Assembly (NCBI GenBank): GCA_022360815.1
Contig: JAKSCC010000310.1
Coordinates: 1 to 64,000, forward strand
Direction of reading: 5' to 3'
Source: Desulfobacterales bacterium
Lineage (GTDB): Bacteria > Desulfobacterota > Desulfobacteria > Desulfobacterales > Desulfolunaceae
DNA: 64,000 nucleotides
Shown here: positions 8,120 through 16,447 of the stretch, piece by piece
How positions within the stretch are numbered: position 1 is the first letter of the stretch
Layout of the letters: every line of letters begins with the position of its first letter
The notes under the pieces: model-generated
Seen by the model: only the letters and a program-made list of their open reading frames with translations
The model's database searches: none
What the model was told of the DNA's origin: nothing
Program-made: the position numbers and the translations under genes

Positions 8120-9388
8120 TTACCGCCTCTTTCGAAGGCGTTCAATGGAAAATCGCAGACTGTCCTGCATGCGTGTGACAGCATCGGCAAGGCTACCAAT
8201 CTCATCTTTGGATCGAATATCTATAACCACATCCAACTCTCCGACACTGATACGGTCTGCGGCATCGGTGAGCATCTGAATATTGGAGGTCAAGCGGTAC
8301 CCGTAAATAACGATAGAGAGGCCGATAAAAATAACCACCCCACCAATAAAACCAATGGTGATCATCAGGGTATTGTCCGTCAGTCGGGACGCTCGTTTTT
8401 CAATCAATTCAATGGGATCAGTAAAATCTTCTATAAAGGTGGTACTGATGATGAGATACGGCGTCTGTTCAATGGGCTCAATGGCCATAAATTTCTCTTT
8501 TTCAGAGCCATCTTCAGCCACGGTACGGTAATACCCTTTGATGCTGCGCCCTCCTTTCATGGCACCAAATACTTTTTGAAAGCTTCGGTATCCCAACCCA
8601 AGTTCACTCTTCATTTGTGGAAGAAGGGGCTGGCCGTGATACGCTTCTCTGGGATGTGCCCAGATAAGATATCCTGTCTCATCATCTTGGTCGGGAGAAG
8701 GTACTTCAACCAATGCTGTAAAGCCATCGCTGCCAACCTTCTGGACGGCAATGGGTTTCATGTCAAAATCAAATTGAAAGTCGTCTTTGTTAAGATCCGG
8801 GTTGTTCTGCAAAAAAATGGAGCACTGAGACGCAACACTCTTTGCTTTGTTGACAATGATATCCTCAGCCATCTGGCGAACCACGTCGGTGCTTTCACTT
8901 GTAATGCTTTTGGCAAGATCAACCATCTGGAGCTGTGAAAAAACACTGCTACCGATAAAGAGAATAAGGGGGACCATAAGGAAAAGAAAAAACATCTTGG
9001 TTCTTAGGCCAAACCCCTTGGTGGACGCCTTCTTTTTTCGAGCCACCCGCTGTGCCCCTGATGGTGCAGCGGCCTGCGTGTTGTCTTTCCCTTCCGTTGG
9101 CGAAACCGTTTTGTCCTGAATCGACTCTTGGGCAGCCGCTGCAACAGCCACTGCGGGCTCGGTATTTGGGCTGGGCTGAGACGTGGTGGACTCTGAAAAC
9201 GCCACAGATTGTACTGGTCCACTTCCTTGGGGAGAGGCTTGGGGCTCCTCAATGGGTGACCGAATACTGATGATGTGTTCGCACACCTTGCATTTGATTT
9301 TGATCCCCTCTGGTTTATTAATGTGACTTTTCAGTTTCGTGGGATCCAGATGATATATCTTTCCACACTCCTCACATATTACAACCAT
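8120..9388 (-). CDS. Zinc-ribbon / periplasmic sensor / HAMP membrane protein lacking an output domain
   Basis: The first 40 residues contain CEEC (5, 8) and CKVC (33, 36), a MJ0042-type zinc ribbon. A low-complexity Pro/Ser/Ala/Gln linker follows. A first membrane helix lies at about 125-148, then a 190-residue extracytoplasmic region resembling a single Cache-type sensor, a second helix at about 342-365, and a HAMP domain (RLTSNIQMLTDAADRISVGELDVVID...DEIGSLADAVTRM). The protein ends about 10 residues after the HAMP domain with RLRKRR. There is therefore no kinase, cyclase or chemoreceptor domain, and the signal must be passed to another protein through the HAMP coil or the zinc ribbon. The gene lies in the middle of the MglA/DUF4388 unit. 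Confidence 0.8.
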   Translation of the reverse strand: MVVICEECGKIYHLDPTKLKSHINKPEGIKIKCKVCEHIISIRSPIEEPQASPQGSGPVQSVAFSESTTSQPSPNTEPAVAVAAAAQESIQDKTVSPTEGKDNTQAAAPSGAQRVARKKKASTKGFGLRTKMFFLFLMVPLILFIGSSVFSQLQMVDLAKSITSESTDVVRQMAEDIIVNKAKSVASQCSIFLQNNPDLNKDDFQFDFDMKPIAVQKVGSDGFTALVEVPSPDQDDETGYLIWAHPREAYHGQPLLPQMKSELGLGYRSFQKVFGAMKGGRSIKGYYRTVAEDGSEKEKFMAIEPIEQTPYLIISTTFIEDFTDPIELIEKRASRLTDNTLMITIGFIGGVVIFIGLSIVIYGYRLTSNIQMLTDAADRISVGELDVVIDIRSKDEIGSLADAVTRMQDSLRFSIERLRKRR

Positions 9389-9516
9389 ACCCTACCCGCT
9401 CCTTGCCCGCTTGAACTCATGTCAGCTGATAATCTCAATTTTAGAATTCACTTCCACATCTGCTGTAGTGAAACAGTACCGATGTGACACATAAAAAACA
9501 CAACAGCCTAAAAAAA

Positions 9517-9981
9517 TCAGGCATAGCTTCGCAGACGCTCCAAAAGCGCCTGCTGAAACTCCACACGTTTCTCCTCTCGAGGAATTTCCCGCGCCAGCTC
9601 TCCCACCAGATCTGCCGCTTGAGTGAGAGGAATACTTTGACGGTTGATCTTCATTTCAACCAAAAGATCTTCAAGAAGAATCTCAGCCATGGGCCCCATG
9701 GCCATGGAGAGTCTGTTTGATAGGAAGCGATAAAACTCTTCGGAAAGAGACGGTACAGTCGAAAGAACCTCTTCAATCAGCCCAAGCTGACTGAGCCGAA
9801 GGATAACATCACGTATTTCAGAGAGCGTCATGCCCAATTCACCCGCAAGGGTTGCCGCATTTTTTTCCCCATCCATCTGCATCAACAGAGTCAGCATGCG
9901 ACTGTCCAGAGAGACTTCGCCCAGATCATGTGTCAGAGCGCGTTTATAAATGGAAGATGCAATATTTCCTTTTAAATCCAT
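9517..9981 (-). CDS. Small winged-helix-like protein of the signalling unit
   Basis: A 154-residue cytoplasmic protein. Residues 20-70 read as a winged helix (LDSRMLTLLMQMDGEKNAATLAGELGM followed by RDVILRLSQLGLIEEV), typical of degenerate helix-turn-helix domains used in protein contacts in these loci. The C-terminal half is helical (AMGPMAEILLEDLLVEM ... LVGELAREIPREEKRVEF), a module recurring with roadblock and DUF4388 proteins in deltaproteobacteria. No catalytic motif is visible. It is separated by 21 nt from the upstream helical protein and is probably in the same transcript. A DNA-binding role is possible, but there is no strongly basic recognition helix. Confidence 0.6.
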   Translation of the reverse strand: MDLKGNIASSIYKRALTHDLGEVSLDSRMLTLLMQMDGEKNAATLAGELGMTLSEIRDVILRLSQLGLIEEVLSTVPSLSEEFYRFLSNRLSMAMGPMAEILLEDLLVEMKINRQSIPLTQAADLVGELAREIPREEKRVEFQQALLERLRSYA

Positions 9982-10002
9982 AAGCGATCCGCAATCACAA
10001 TT

Positions 10003-10548
10003 TTATTTATGTTTTACAAGCCGTACGATCTCCTCCCGCACAACCTGCCTGATGTATGATTTCAATTCATCGGAGATGCCGTCTGGAACTGCCACGGACT
10101 TGGGTGCAGCGGGGGCCTTTAAGGACGCTATAAGAACTTTAAACTGTTTAAAAGCATTGGCTTGAACCATAGCCGACCGATTGCGTTCGGCCAAAGACAC
10201 ATCGGGACTGCTGACCCGTTCAAAGTCGTCATAGAGCTTTTTTAAAAAGCTCACCGTCTCTGGATGTGCCCCCGCCCTCTGCGCCATAAGATAGCGCCCA
10301 ATCGTCTCAAGAAGCTTGGTATAAACACTGAATGCTTTGTCTTCAGAAAAGGCCGTTTTCAATTTTGTTACTTCAACCAGATAAGTGGTAAGCGTTTTCT
10401 CTCCTATTTCCCACTCCATCTCAAGAATTGCTGCTTTCAGGCTCTCAAGGGGAGATCCACTCGCTTTCTCTTCAAGTACTGGACCGTCTTCAAACAATTC
10501 GTCAAGGCGACTGTTGAGCTCAGTGTCCATGGATGGATGCTGGGTCAT
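10003..10548 (-). CDS. Helical protein of unknown function, next to mglA
   Basis: A 181-residue, almost wholly helical protein. The central segment (LKAAILEMEWEIGEKTLTTYL through YLMAQRAGAHPETVSFLKKLYDDFERV) looks like a four-helix bundle. A Pro/Ala linker follows, and the C-terminal helix ends in basic residues (IRQVVREEIVRLVKHK). No known enzymatic motif is present. It starts 2 nt after the MglA-type GTPase stop, with GGAGG inside the end of that gene, so the two are translationally coupled. The tight coupling suggests an effector or scaffold for the GTPase. I do not recognise a named family. Confidence 0.65.
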   Translation of the reverse strand: MTQHPSMDTELNSRLDELFEDGPVLEEKASGSPLESLKAAILEMEWEIGEKTLTTYLVEVTKLKTAFSEDKAFSVYTKLLETIGRYLMAQRAGAHPETVSFLKKLYDDFERVSSPDVSLAERNRSAMVQANAFKQFKVLIASLKAPAAPKSVAVPDGISDELKSYIRQVVREEIVRLVKHK

Positions 10549-10550
10549 GG

Positions 10551-11171
10551 CTATTCGGTTCCTCCAATCTCAAGTTTTTCGCGGATGGACATGACTGTCA
10601 TGGAGATAATACGCTTCATGGTAACGGCCACATTGTCACCTGTTACAGCACTTGCCGCATAAGACGGAGCTTTGAGCTTGCTGTTAAGATCTTTCTCCAT
10701 CACCTCCACTGGGAGCACAGGAATTCCCTCATTGGAAAGGTCTCGCTTGTTGTACTGCATCACAAGGGGAATGGTCTCAATTTTTTTATTGAAGGAGGCA
10801 AGGTTTTCAGCCAAATTTTCAAGAGACCTGATATTCATCTCCTGACGCAAGGTCATGGAGTCTGCAACAAAAACAATGCCGTCCACCCCGCGAAGCACAA
10901 GCTTTCGAGTGGCATTGTACTTCACCTGTCCCGGCACGGTATAAAACTGCACTTTGATCGTATACCCTTTGATCATACCGATATCAAACGGTAGAAAGTC
11001 GAAAAACAGAGTGCGGTCATTATAGGTTTTAACCGTCACCATTTCACTTTTTATGCGGCTTCGAAACTTGTTGTTGATGTACTCCAAGTTGGTGGTTTTA
11101 CCGCCTCGTCCCGGGCCATAATAGACAATCTTGACCTGAACTTCACGCTTTTTGGGGTTTATCAGTGCCAA
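10551..11171 (-). CDS. MglA-type small Ras-like GTPase (copy 1)
   Basis: A 206-residue Ras-superfamily GTPase of the bacterial MglA group, which sets cell polarity and motility direction in Myxococcus. Visible motifs: P-loop GPGRGGKTT, the MglA-type segment TLFFDFLP, TVPGQ in place of DxxG, and NKRD for guanine specificity. All catalytic regions look intact. Translation probably starts at TTG 11171 (reading MALINPKK), preceded by AGAGG with 8-nt spacing; this aligns with the N-terminus of the second copy at 14734-15348. The roadblock-family gene directly upstream is the expected MglB-like GTPase-activating partner, and a helical protein is coupled downstream. Confidence 0.9.
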   Translation of the reverse strand: MALINPKKREVQVKIVYYGPGRGGKTTNLEYINNKFRSRIKSEMVTVKTYNDRTLFFDFLPFDIGMIKGYTIKVQFYTVPGQVKYNATRKLVLRGVDGIVFVADSMTLRQEMNIRSLENLAENLASFNKKIETIPLVMQYNKRDLSNEGIPVLPVEVMEKDLNSKLKAPSYAASAVTGDNVAVTMKRIISMTVMSIREKLEIGGTE

Positions 11172-11222
11172 ACCATTATCCTCTCTGATGCATGATTGTC
11201 CGCACAACAGTCTCCATAACAA

Positions 11223-11615
11223 TTAAAGCAGACTTCGAATCCTGTCATTTGCCTCATTTACTTTGAGCCTTAAAAATCCCAGAGAGACATCTTTACTGAA
11301 AATAGTGATCAAAAGCAGGTCTGTTCCAATTTTGTTAAAATGGATACTGTCACTTTCCCCCTTGTGAAACAAAAGCGAGAATTCTTCTTCGCCAATGATA
11401 TTCGCCATAGCACTCACAGCACCAAAATTGGCGGCAGACAAGGCGGCAAGAGAGTAAACATCATGTTGGCACCGGCCGTTGTCGAGGTTTACGATTACGT
11501 TGCCTGCAAGGTCGATGAGAACCACACTCTGCACCCCAAGCTCAATCAATTCTTCGTTGAGTACATCTTCAATCGACTCAAGCTGCTGGCGACTGAAATC
11601 AAAAGGAAAATCCAT
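11223..11615 (-). CDS. Roadblock/LC7 domain protein (MglB-like)
   Basis: A 130-residue protein of the roadblock/LC7 family: an N-terminal helix (QQLESIEDVLNEEL), strands VQSVVLIDLAGNVIVNL, a helix rich in small residues (VYSLAALSAANFGAVSAMANII), then IHFNKIGTDLLLITIF. In Myxococcus MglB, the same fold stimulates GTP hydrolysis by MglA. This gene is immediately upstream of the MglA-type GTPase and is the first gene of the downstream signalling unit, about 150 nt after a candidate sigma-70 promoter. The function as an MglB-like regulator is inferred from family and neighbourhood. Confidence 0.85.
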   Translation of the reverse strand: MDFPFDFSRQQLESIEDVLNEELIELGVQSVVLIDLAGNVIVNLDNGRCQHDVYSLAALSAANFGAVSAMANIIGEEEFSLLFHKGESDSIHFNKIGTDLLLITIFSKDVSLGFLRLKVNEANDRIRSLL

Positions 11616-11763
11616 ACCAAAGAGCCCCTCGTTTCAAACTGTTAATATAAGTTGCCAAGTCGGTATGACTCGCACATAAATATTTAAATTTCTGTTATCA
11701 AAAATAAAAATCAAGCCACCCTACGGGAGCTAAGATAATATGATTCATTGTAATAACAGGTAT

Positions 11764-11791
11764 ATCCTATAGTCCTATAGCTTATTGTCAA
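11764..11791 (-). promoter_or_regulatory. Candidate sigma-70 promoter for the roadblock-MglA-GspE unit
   Basis: On the minus strand TTGACA (plus 11786-11791) and TAGGAT (plus 11764-11769) are separated by 16 nt. The start codon at 11615 is about 150 nt downstream. The rest of 11616-11966 shows no gene. Confidence 0.5.
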
Positions 11792-11892
11792 TCATTTTTC
11801 AATTAAAACACGGTGCCACAACAGGGGATAATTGGGAAGTGAACATCGTCTGATGTGTCTCACTATTTGGCGGTAAGAAAACGTGTTGCATA

Positions 11893-11916
11893 TCCCGGGG
11901 AGAATTTTCCCCGGGA
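11893..11916. other. Strong GC-rich hairpin downstream of purC
   Basis: TCCCGGGG and CCCCGGGA form a perfect 8-bp stem that extends by two more pairs around AATT. It sits 50 nt after the purC stop on the minus strand. No T-tract follows, so it is a possible 3' end or mRNA-stabilising structure, not a classical terminator. Confidence 0.45.
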
Positions 11917-11966
11917 ATGAATCAGAAAGGAACACAAATTACAACAGTTGAGATGCTCTGGCTGGA

Positions 11967-12836
11967 TTACTCGACAAAAAGAGCAAGGGCTTCCTGATAT
12001 TTTTGAGATGTTTTTTCGATAATATCTTCTGGAATTGATGGACCGGGAGGGGTTTTATCCCACTCAAGACGCTCCAGATAATCCCGAACAAACTGCTTGT
12101 CGAAGCTCTCCTGAGCACCGCCAGGCTTGTAGCTGGTTTTCGGCCAGAAACGAGAGGAGTCGGGAGTCAAGACTTCGTCAATCAAAATCAGTTCTCCATC
12201 GCAAAGACCAAATTCAAACTTGGTGTCGGCAATGATAATCCCTTTTTCTGCGGCAATTTCTACGCCTCGAGAGTAGATGGCAAGACTCAAATTTCGAACC
12301 TTTTTAGCCACCTCTTCTCCCACAGTATCACAGGCTTCTTCAAAAGAGATGTTGATATCATGGTCGCCAAGATCTGCCTTGGTTGAAGGGGTAAAGAGAG
12401 GCTCTGGAAGACGGTCGGACTCTTTAAGTCCTTGGGGAAGAGAGATACCACAAACCGTGCCATCATTTTTATAGGATTTCCACCCTGATCCAGAGATATA
12501 CCCGCGCACCACACACTCAACCTTCAGAGGTTCCGCTTTTTTAACTATCATACTTCGCCCGTCCAGCTCTTTGGCATAGGGCTGAAGCACCTCCGGGTAT
12601 TCACGGACATCCGCTGTGATAAGGTGGTTATTCACAATGGACCGCATCTTCTCATACCAATAGAGAGAGATTTGCGTTAAAACCTTCCCCTTTTGGGGAA
12701 TGGGTTGGGGCATGACCACATCAAAAGCTGAAAGCCTATCCGTTGCAACCATCAGAATGCTGTCGCCCAGATCATACATATCCCGGACTTTCCCCTTCTG
12801 CATCAGTGTTACACCATCAATATTGCTGCTGTACAT
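11967..12836 (-). CDS. purC: Phosphoribosylaminoimidazole-succinocarboxamide synthase
   Basis: SAICAR synthase, the purine pathway step that joins CAIR and aspartate at the cost of ATP. It shows the family hallmarks: [39 protein letters not shown] near the N-terminus, read here in short pieces as [12 protein letters not shown] and DRLSAFD, then [14 protein letters not shown], and [14 protein letters not shown] near the end. Its length of about 290 residues is the long bacterial form. I prefer ATG 12836 because GGAG lies 6 nt upstream; ATG 12848 is in frame but lacks a ribosome binding site. It separates the two signalling units and is bounded by a terminator upstream and a hairpin downstream, so it is likely transcribed alone. 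Confidence 0.95.
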   Translation of the reverse strand: MYSSNIDGVTLMQKGKVRDMYDLGDSILMVATDRLSAFDVVMPQPIPQKGKVLTQISLYWYEKMRSIVNNHLITADVREYPEVLQPYAKELDGRSMIVKKAEPLKVECVVRGYISGSGWKSYKNDGTVCGISLPQGLKESDRLPEPLFTPSTKADLGDHDINISFEEACDTVGEEVAKKVRNLSLAIYSRGVEIAAEKGIIIADTKFEFGLCDGELILIDEVLTPDSSRFWPKTSYKPGGAQESFDKQFVRDYLERLEWDKTPPGPSIPEDIIEKTSQKYQEALALFVE

Positions 12837-12985
12837 ACTTGACTCCATAATTCATAACTTGAGAACGATTTTTGTGACGGTCTCTTTAAAAGACCGGGAT
12901 GGAAAGATTTACTTGCGGAGGCCTTATCCACGTTGTTCCTTTGTATAGCATGGAAACCCGGTGAGGTAAATCAGGGGAAAGCGGC

Positions 12986-13019
12986 AAAAATAAAGGCTGG
13001 AACATCCCTGTTCTCAGCC
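12986..13019 (-). terminator. Terminator of the upstream signalling unit
   Basis: On the minus strand GGCTGAGAACA pairs with TGTTCCAGCC (one bulge), followed by TTTATTTTTG. It lies 55 nt after the stop of the PilZ gene and separates that unit from purC. Confidence 0.7.
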
Positions 13020-13073
13020 CTTTTGTTGATCTTATAACCTTCTTAAGAGCACTTTTTTTAAACCATGCCATTC

Positions 13074-13409
13074 CTATTTGGCTTTAAAATTTTCAATAAA
13101 TTTAATCAAAATATCACGGCTTTCATCGGAGTATTCTTGAAACTTAATTCCAGACTCCGATTGGCCAGACTCAGAAGATCGGGTGTAGGCCACTTCCCCT
13201 ATAACCTCTGCAACGTCTTCTTTGAATCCAATATCCAGGTGCACAATGTGTTCGGGTGAAATAGGAACATGGGTTTCAAGGAGAATGCCACCCTCACTTA
13301 TATCAAGTGTTTTTCCCATTCCTTGTTGAACCACTATGCCCTCTCGAGTGACACAGCTGTAAGAGAGAAGATTGGTCGAGTTGAATCGTTCGTGCTTTCG
13401 GTTTTCCAT
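13074..13409 (-). CDS. Single-domain PilZ protein
   Basis: A 111-residue protein that is essentially one PilZ domain, a cyclic-di-GMP receptor. It starts with the RKHERF motif (RxxxR-type binding arginines), continues with LDISEGGILLET (D/NxSxxG), and ends with SGIKFQEYSDESRDIL. No other domain is present, so it probably acts by binding a partner. AGGA lies 6 nt before the ATG. It is the last gene of the upstream signalling unit, 32 nt after the DUF4388/cyclic-nucleotide-binding protein, and is followed by a terminator. Confidence 0.88.
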   Translation of the reverse strand: MENRKHERFNSTNLLSYSCVTREGIVVQQGMGKTLDISEGGILLETHVPISPEHIVHLDIGFKEDVAEVIGEVAYTRSSESGQSESGIKFQEYSDESRDILIKFIENFKAK

Positions 13410-13441
13410 GGTTCATCCTGCGTTGTGGTTATGCCTTGGCG

Positions 13442-14605
13442 TCAGAGAACATTTCGAGATGTCATATCGGTAATCACAGAAACACAGACAGAGTTGTACT
13501 CCAGGATATTTTTTACAAGTGTTGGCGCTTTTTCATATTCAGCCATGATAAGATCGGTATCCACAATGCTTAATTTCAACCCAGATGCAGCAAAAACAGC
13601 TGCCATTTCAGGCTCATGCTCATGCTTAAAAAAAGGAAGGTGCCCTATGAAATCGCCCTTTTCAAGGGCACCTAGAAATGTATTGTTCCCGCCACTGGAT
13701 TGCACGAGATAAGCCGTTCCCGCCTCCACGGCGAAAAATTTTGTAACGCTATCCCCCTGTCGAATCACAGGTTTGATCTCACGAGGCAGGCCTGCCATGG
13801 AGTTTTTGCTAAACTTTAAGGCCACTGCTCGATTGGATATCATATTTAAACGATTTTCCGTTCCACGAATCAGGTTAAGAAAATCTTCTGAAAGACCACT
13901 CAAATCCGAAATGAGCTGGCGCGTATCAATCACACCCAAAAGCACTTTTCCTTCGGCAACAGCCGATGCCATTCGAGCGTGTTCAGGGCGTGTGAGGGCA
14001 GCCAAACTACCGATAAAGGCACCATGCCCGACTCTGGAAATGGTAACATCCCCCTGACGGGTGGTTTTCACTATTTTAACCACCCCTTCAAGAACAACCC
14101 ATAGCCAGTTGCCATGGCGGCCCTGCTCAATGATACGGTCACCAGGCCGAAACTCCTCTTCATCGGCCAGATACATATAGTCGGAAAAAGCGGGGCCCCG
14201 AATAACGGGCAACGAAATGCCTCCCCCCTTGTCTTTGGGCTTCTCGGCGTTGAATTGAACCGGACCGAGCTTTTCAATTTCGCCCTCATCTACCATTTTT
14301 AAAGCATCAAGAATCATTGCCATGGCAGATTTGTTGATGACCTTCTCTTTGGGAAACTCCTCCAGGCTGAATTCAAAACGCCCCTCTCCCCAGCCAAACA
14401 GAGCATACAAAGCCTCTTCTCCAGATTTACCGCCCAACGTGGCGTTAATCGGATTGCCCTCAAAAATATAGACCACCCCAGGCTTCTCAGAATATTTGCT
14501 GGTCAACTTCAGTACACCGGATTCGGCATTTGCGTTGAACATTTGAAGCAGATCAGCCAGATCAATAAACGTCAACTCACCGGATAGTACAAGCTGTCGC
14601 CCCAT
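13442..14605 (-). CDS. DUF4388 protein with cyclic-nucleotide-binding-like domains
   Basis: Residues 1-105 form a DUF4388 domain (LSGELTFIDLADLLQMFNANAESGVLKL, read in short blocks as SGELTFIDLADLL and GVVYIFEGNPINATLG). Residues 140-260 resemble a cyclic-nucleotide-binding fold (FRPGDRIIEQGRHGNWLWVV, then GHGAFIGSLAAL, then ARMASAVAEGKVLL). A second, more degenerate unit follows (IRQGDSVTKFFAVEAGTAYL, FIGHLPFF). Neither has an obvious complete phosphate-binding cassette with the conserved Arg-Ala pair, so nucleotide binding is uncertain. There is no DNA-binding domain. The gene sits between the second MglA-type GTPase and a PilZ protein, and may link nucleotide second messengers to the GTPase module. 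GAGG precedes ATG 14605. Confidence 0.8.
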   Translation of the reverse strand: MGRQLVLSGELTFIDLADLLQMFNANAESGVLKLTSKYSEKPGVVYIFEGNPINATLGGKSGEEALYALFGWGEGRFEFSLEEFPKEKVINKSAMAMILDALKMVDEGEIEKLGPVQFNAEKPKDKGGGISLPVIRGPAFSDYMYLADEEEFRPGDRIIEQGRHGNWLWVVLEGVVKIVKTTRQGDVTISRVGHGAFIGSLAALTRPEHARMASAVAEGKVLLGVIDTRQLISDLSGLSEDFLNLIRGTENRLNMISNRAVALKFSKNSMAGLPREIKPVIRQGDSVTKFFAVEAGTAYLVQSSGGNNTFLGALEKGDFIGHLPFFKHEHEPEMAAVFAASGLKLSIVDTDLIMAEYEKAPTLVKNILEYNSVCVSVITDMTSRNVL

Positions 14606-14733
14606 GTATCCTCGCTTTATAACGTATGCTGAAGCGCAAACTTCAATTAAGATGAAATGGAAAACTGCACTGGGTTATCTTTTAAATTTGATGCCTTTTC
14701 TTGGGGTACAAAGAAGCTGCAATTGCAACCGAG

Positions 14734-15348
14734 CTATTTTGCCCACTGCAGCTCTTTCTGAAGAGAAACAAGGGTCAACTTCAGACACTCCTGAAGGGTT
14801 TTTCCCACACCCATGCCTTTGGTTGCGCTGGCTTCAAAACTTTTGACCTTAAGCTGCCGGTTAAGATCTCGTTCCATCTGCTCCACAGACATTATTGGAA
14901 CACCCTCATCAGCCAGATCTCGCTTGTTGTATTGAATAACCAGAGGCACCCGAGTAATACTCTGCCCATAGTCTTTCAGGTTTTGCTGAAGATCTTTTAA
15001 AGAGAGAAGGTTTTTCTCTCGCCTCACAGCAAGGGAGTCTGCCACAAAAACCACACCATCGACTCCTTTGAGGACCAGCTTACGTGTCGATGCATATTTC
15101 TGCTGTCCAGGCACTGTAAAAATTTGAACCCGAACATCACACCCGTTTATTTTTCCAAGCCCCATAGGGAGAAAGTCAAAAAAAAGGGTGGAATCCCCTT
15201 CGGTATCCACCGATACCATTTCACCGGTGACCTGTTTTTTAAACGCTTTGAAGATATATTCAAGATTGGTTGTCTTTCCACACCGCCCAGGGCCATAGTA
15301 GACAATTTTGCATTCAATTTCTCGTTTCTGGATATTAAATATAGCCAT
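14734..15348 (-). CDS. MglA-type small Ras-like GTPase (copy 2)
   Basis: A second MglA-family GTPase of 204 residues, clearly paralogous to copy 1 at 10551-11171. Motifs: P-loop GPGRCGKTT, TLFFDFLPMGLG, TVPGQ and NKRD. Both copies share the pattern KREx(V/C)KIVYYGPGR and the region MERDLN/KDLN near the C-terminus. I start it at ATG 15348 (MAIFNIQKRE), which matches copy 1; the longer frame to TTG 15369 lacks a ribosome binding site. It follows the TPR-like protein gene by 79 nt. No roadblock gene is adjacent, so its regulator may be the one at 11223 or 5453. Confidence 0.88.
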   Translation of the reverse strand: MAIFNIQKREIECKIVYYGPGRCGKTTNLEYIFKAFKKQVTGEMVSVDTEGDSTLFFDFLPMGLGKINGCDVRVQIFTVPGQQKYASTRKLVLKGVDGVVFVADSLAVRREKNLLSLKDLQQNLKDYGQSITRVPLVIQYNKRDLADEGVPIMSVEQMERDLNRQLKVKSFEASATKGMGVGKTLQECLKLTLVSLQKELQWAK

Positions 15349-15427
15349 AGAATTACCACACTGTGACAAAGAGGTATGAGAGGTTGATCAGTCGGTTTAA
15401 GAGTATACACCACATATCACTCTTAAA

Positions 15428-16351
15428 TCAGATACTGTCAATACGAATATCCAGACTGAAATCTCCTTTTTTGGGACCAGAGTTGATGCGTGTATTGGAT
15501 TCCACAACAGCGGATCCCTTGAAGATGGCGATAGGTGAATAAAAGTCCACATCATGGATGGTCTGCCCCCGCTGAAACAAATTGATCAGCGCTTCATTGG
15601 AGCCGGATACAATAAGACTTAAAAGACTACCAGACTGAAAACTGACATCAAGCTCCACATGATTGCCGGACATGGGGCCCTCATCAATGCTGATGCCGAT
15701 GGAGGTGATATCAATGATATCATCATCCATAAAATCAGAAGAGGTCTCTTCGCTTACTTGCGTCTCTTCGGGGTAAACACGGCTATCATCCCATGCAATG
15801 CCCTCTTTCTCAAAGGAGGTACGCATAAATGAGATGATAGACGTATACTGTTCAGGGGTGTAACACCCACCACGATTCCACGCCACCACCATCTCTAAGG
15901 CTTCATCCACCTCAGCCAGCTCAAGGTGGCATTTCACAGCATTTTTCGTGGCTTTTAAACACACTTCCGGAACATGAACCAAACGATTGAACTCAGCCAA
16001 AGCTTTCCGATGCTGTCCGAATTTTGCAAGGGTAATGGCTTCATCCACAGCGTGCTCATCAGGACTGCGCTCATTTGAAGCGGATGTAAACAGGCGTTTG
16101 ATAAGATCTTGAACCCGGTCGGAAACCTCAGGGGTTATCTGAGCTTTATCCCACTTGGCAATGGCCTGATCCAATTCAGCCCGTTTTTTTTCCACACCGT
16201 TGATAAGGTTTTCTAAATTTGGAATTTCGGTTTGCTGACGAAGGGTTTCAATAACAAGAGTATACCGCTCTCGAGCCTCTTCAAGAAGACGCTGAGATTT
16301 GTAAAGCTCTGCCTCCTTCAGCAGGGATTTGATTTTTTCTTTGATATTCAT
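15428..16351 (-). CDS. TPR-like protein with PilZ-like C-terminal region, first gene of the upstream unit
   Basis: A 307-residue cytoplasmic protein. Its N-terminal 70 residues (EKIKSLLKEAELYKSQRLLEEA and YTLVIETL) resemble the start of the GspE-type ATPase at 2966-5344, and a second helical repeat follows at about 105-170 (AITLAKFGQHRKALAEFNRLV). An acidic Ser/Asp linker at 200-215 leads to a beta-rich C-terminal part (ELDVSFQSGSLLSLIVSGSNEAL; IAIFKGSAVVES; FSLDIRID) that could be PilZ-like, though no RxxxR motif is visible. I do not recognise a named family. It is the first gene of a unit continuing to an MglA-type GTPase, and a terminator-like leader lies upstream. Confidence 0.6.
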   Translation of the reverse strand: MNIKEKIKSLLKEAELYKSQRLLEEARERYTLVIETLRQQTEIPNLENLINGVEKKRAELDQAIAKWDKAQITPEVSDRVQDLIKRLFTSASNERSPDEHAVDEAITLAKFGQHRKALAEFNRLVHVPEVCLKATKNAVKCHLELAEVDEALEMVVAWNRGGCYTPEQYTSIISFMRTSFEKEGIAWDDSRVYPEETQVSEETSSDFMDDDIIDITSIGISIDEGPMSGNHVELDVSFQSGSLLSLIVSGSNEALINLFQRGQTIHDVDFYSPIAIFKGSAVVESNTRINSGPKKGDFSLDIRIDSI

Positions 16352-16447
16352 TCAACGACCCCTGAAGAATAATAATGTCATGCCGCTAACCACTTTCAGG
16401 TCGCATGCGAATACGCCAGTGATGTGAAAGGTCGTTCACTTTATTCG

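Noticed and set aside
8081..8938. A 285-codon plus-strand frame opposite the HAMP sensor gene
   Set aside because: Antisense to a gene with clear domains; no motif in the product.
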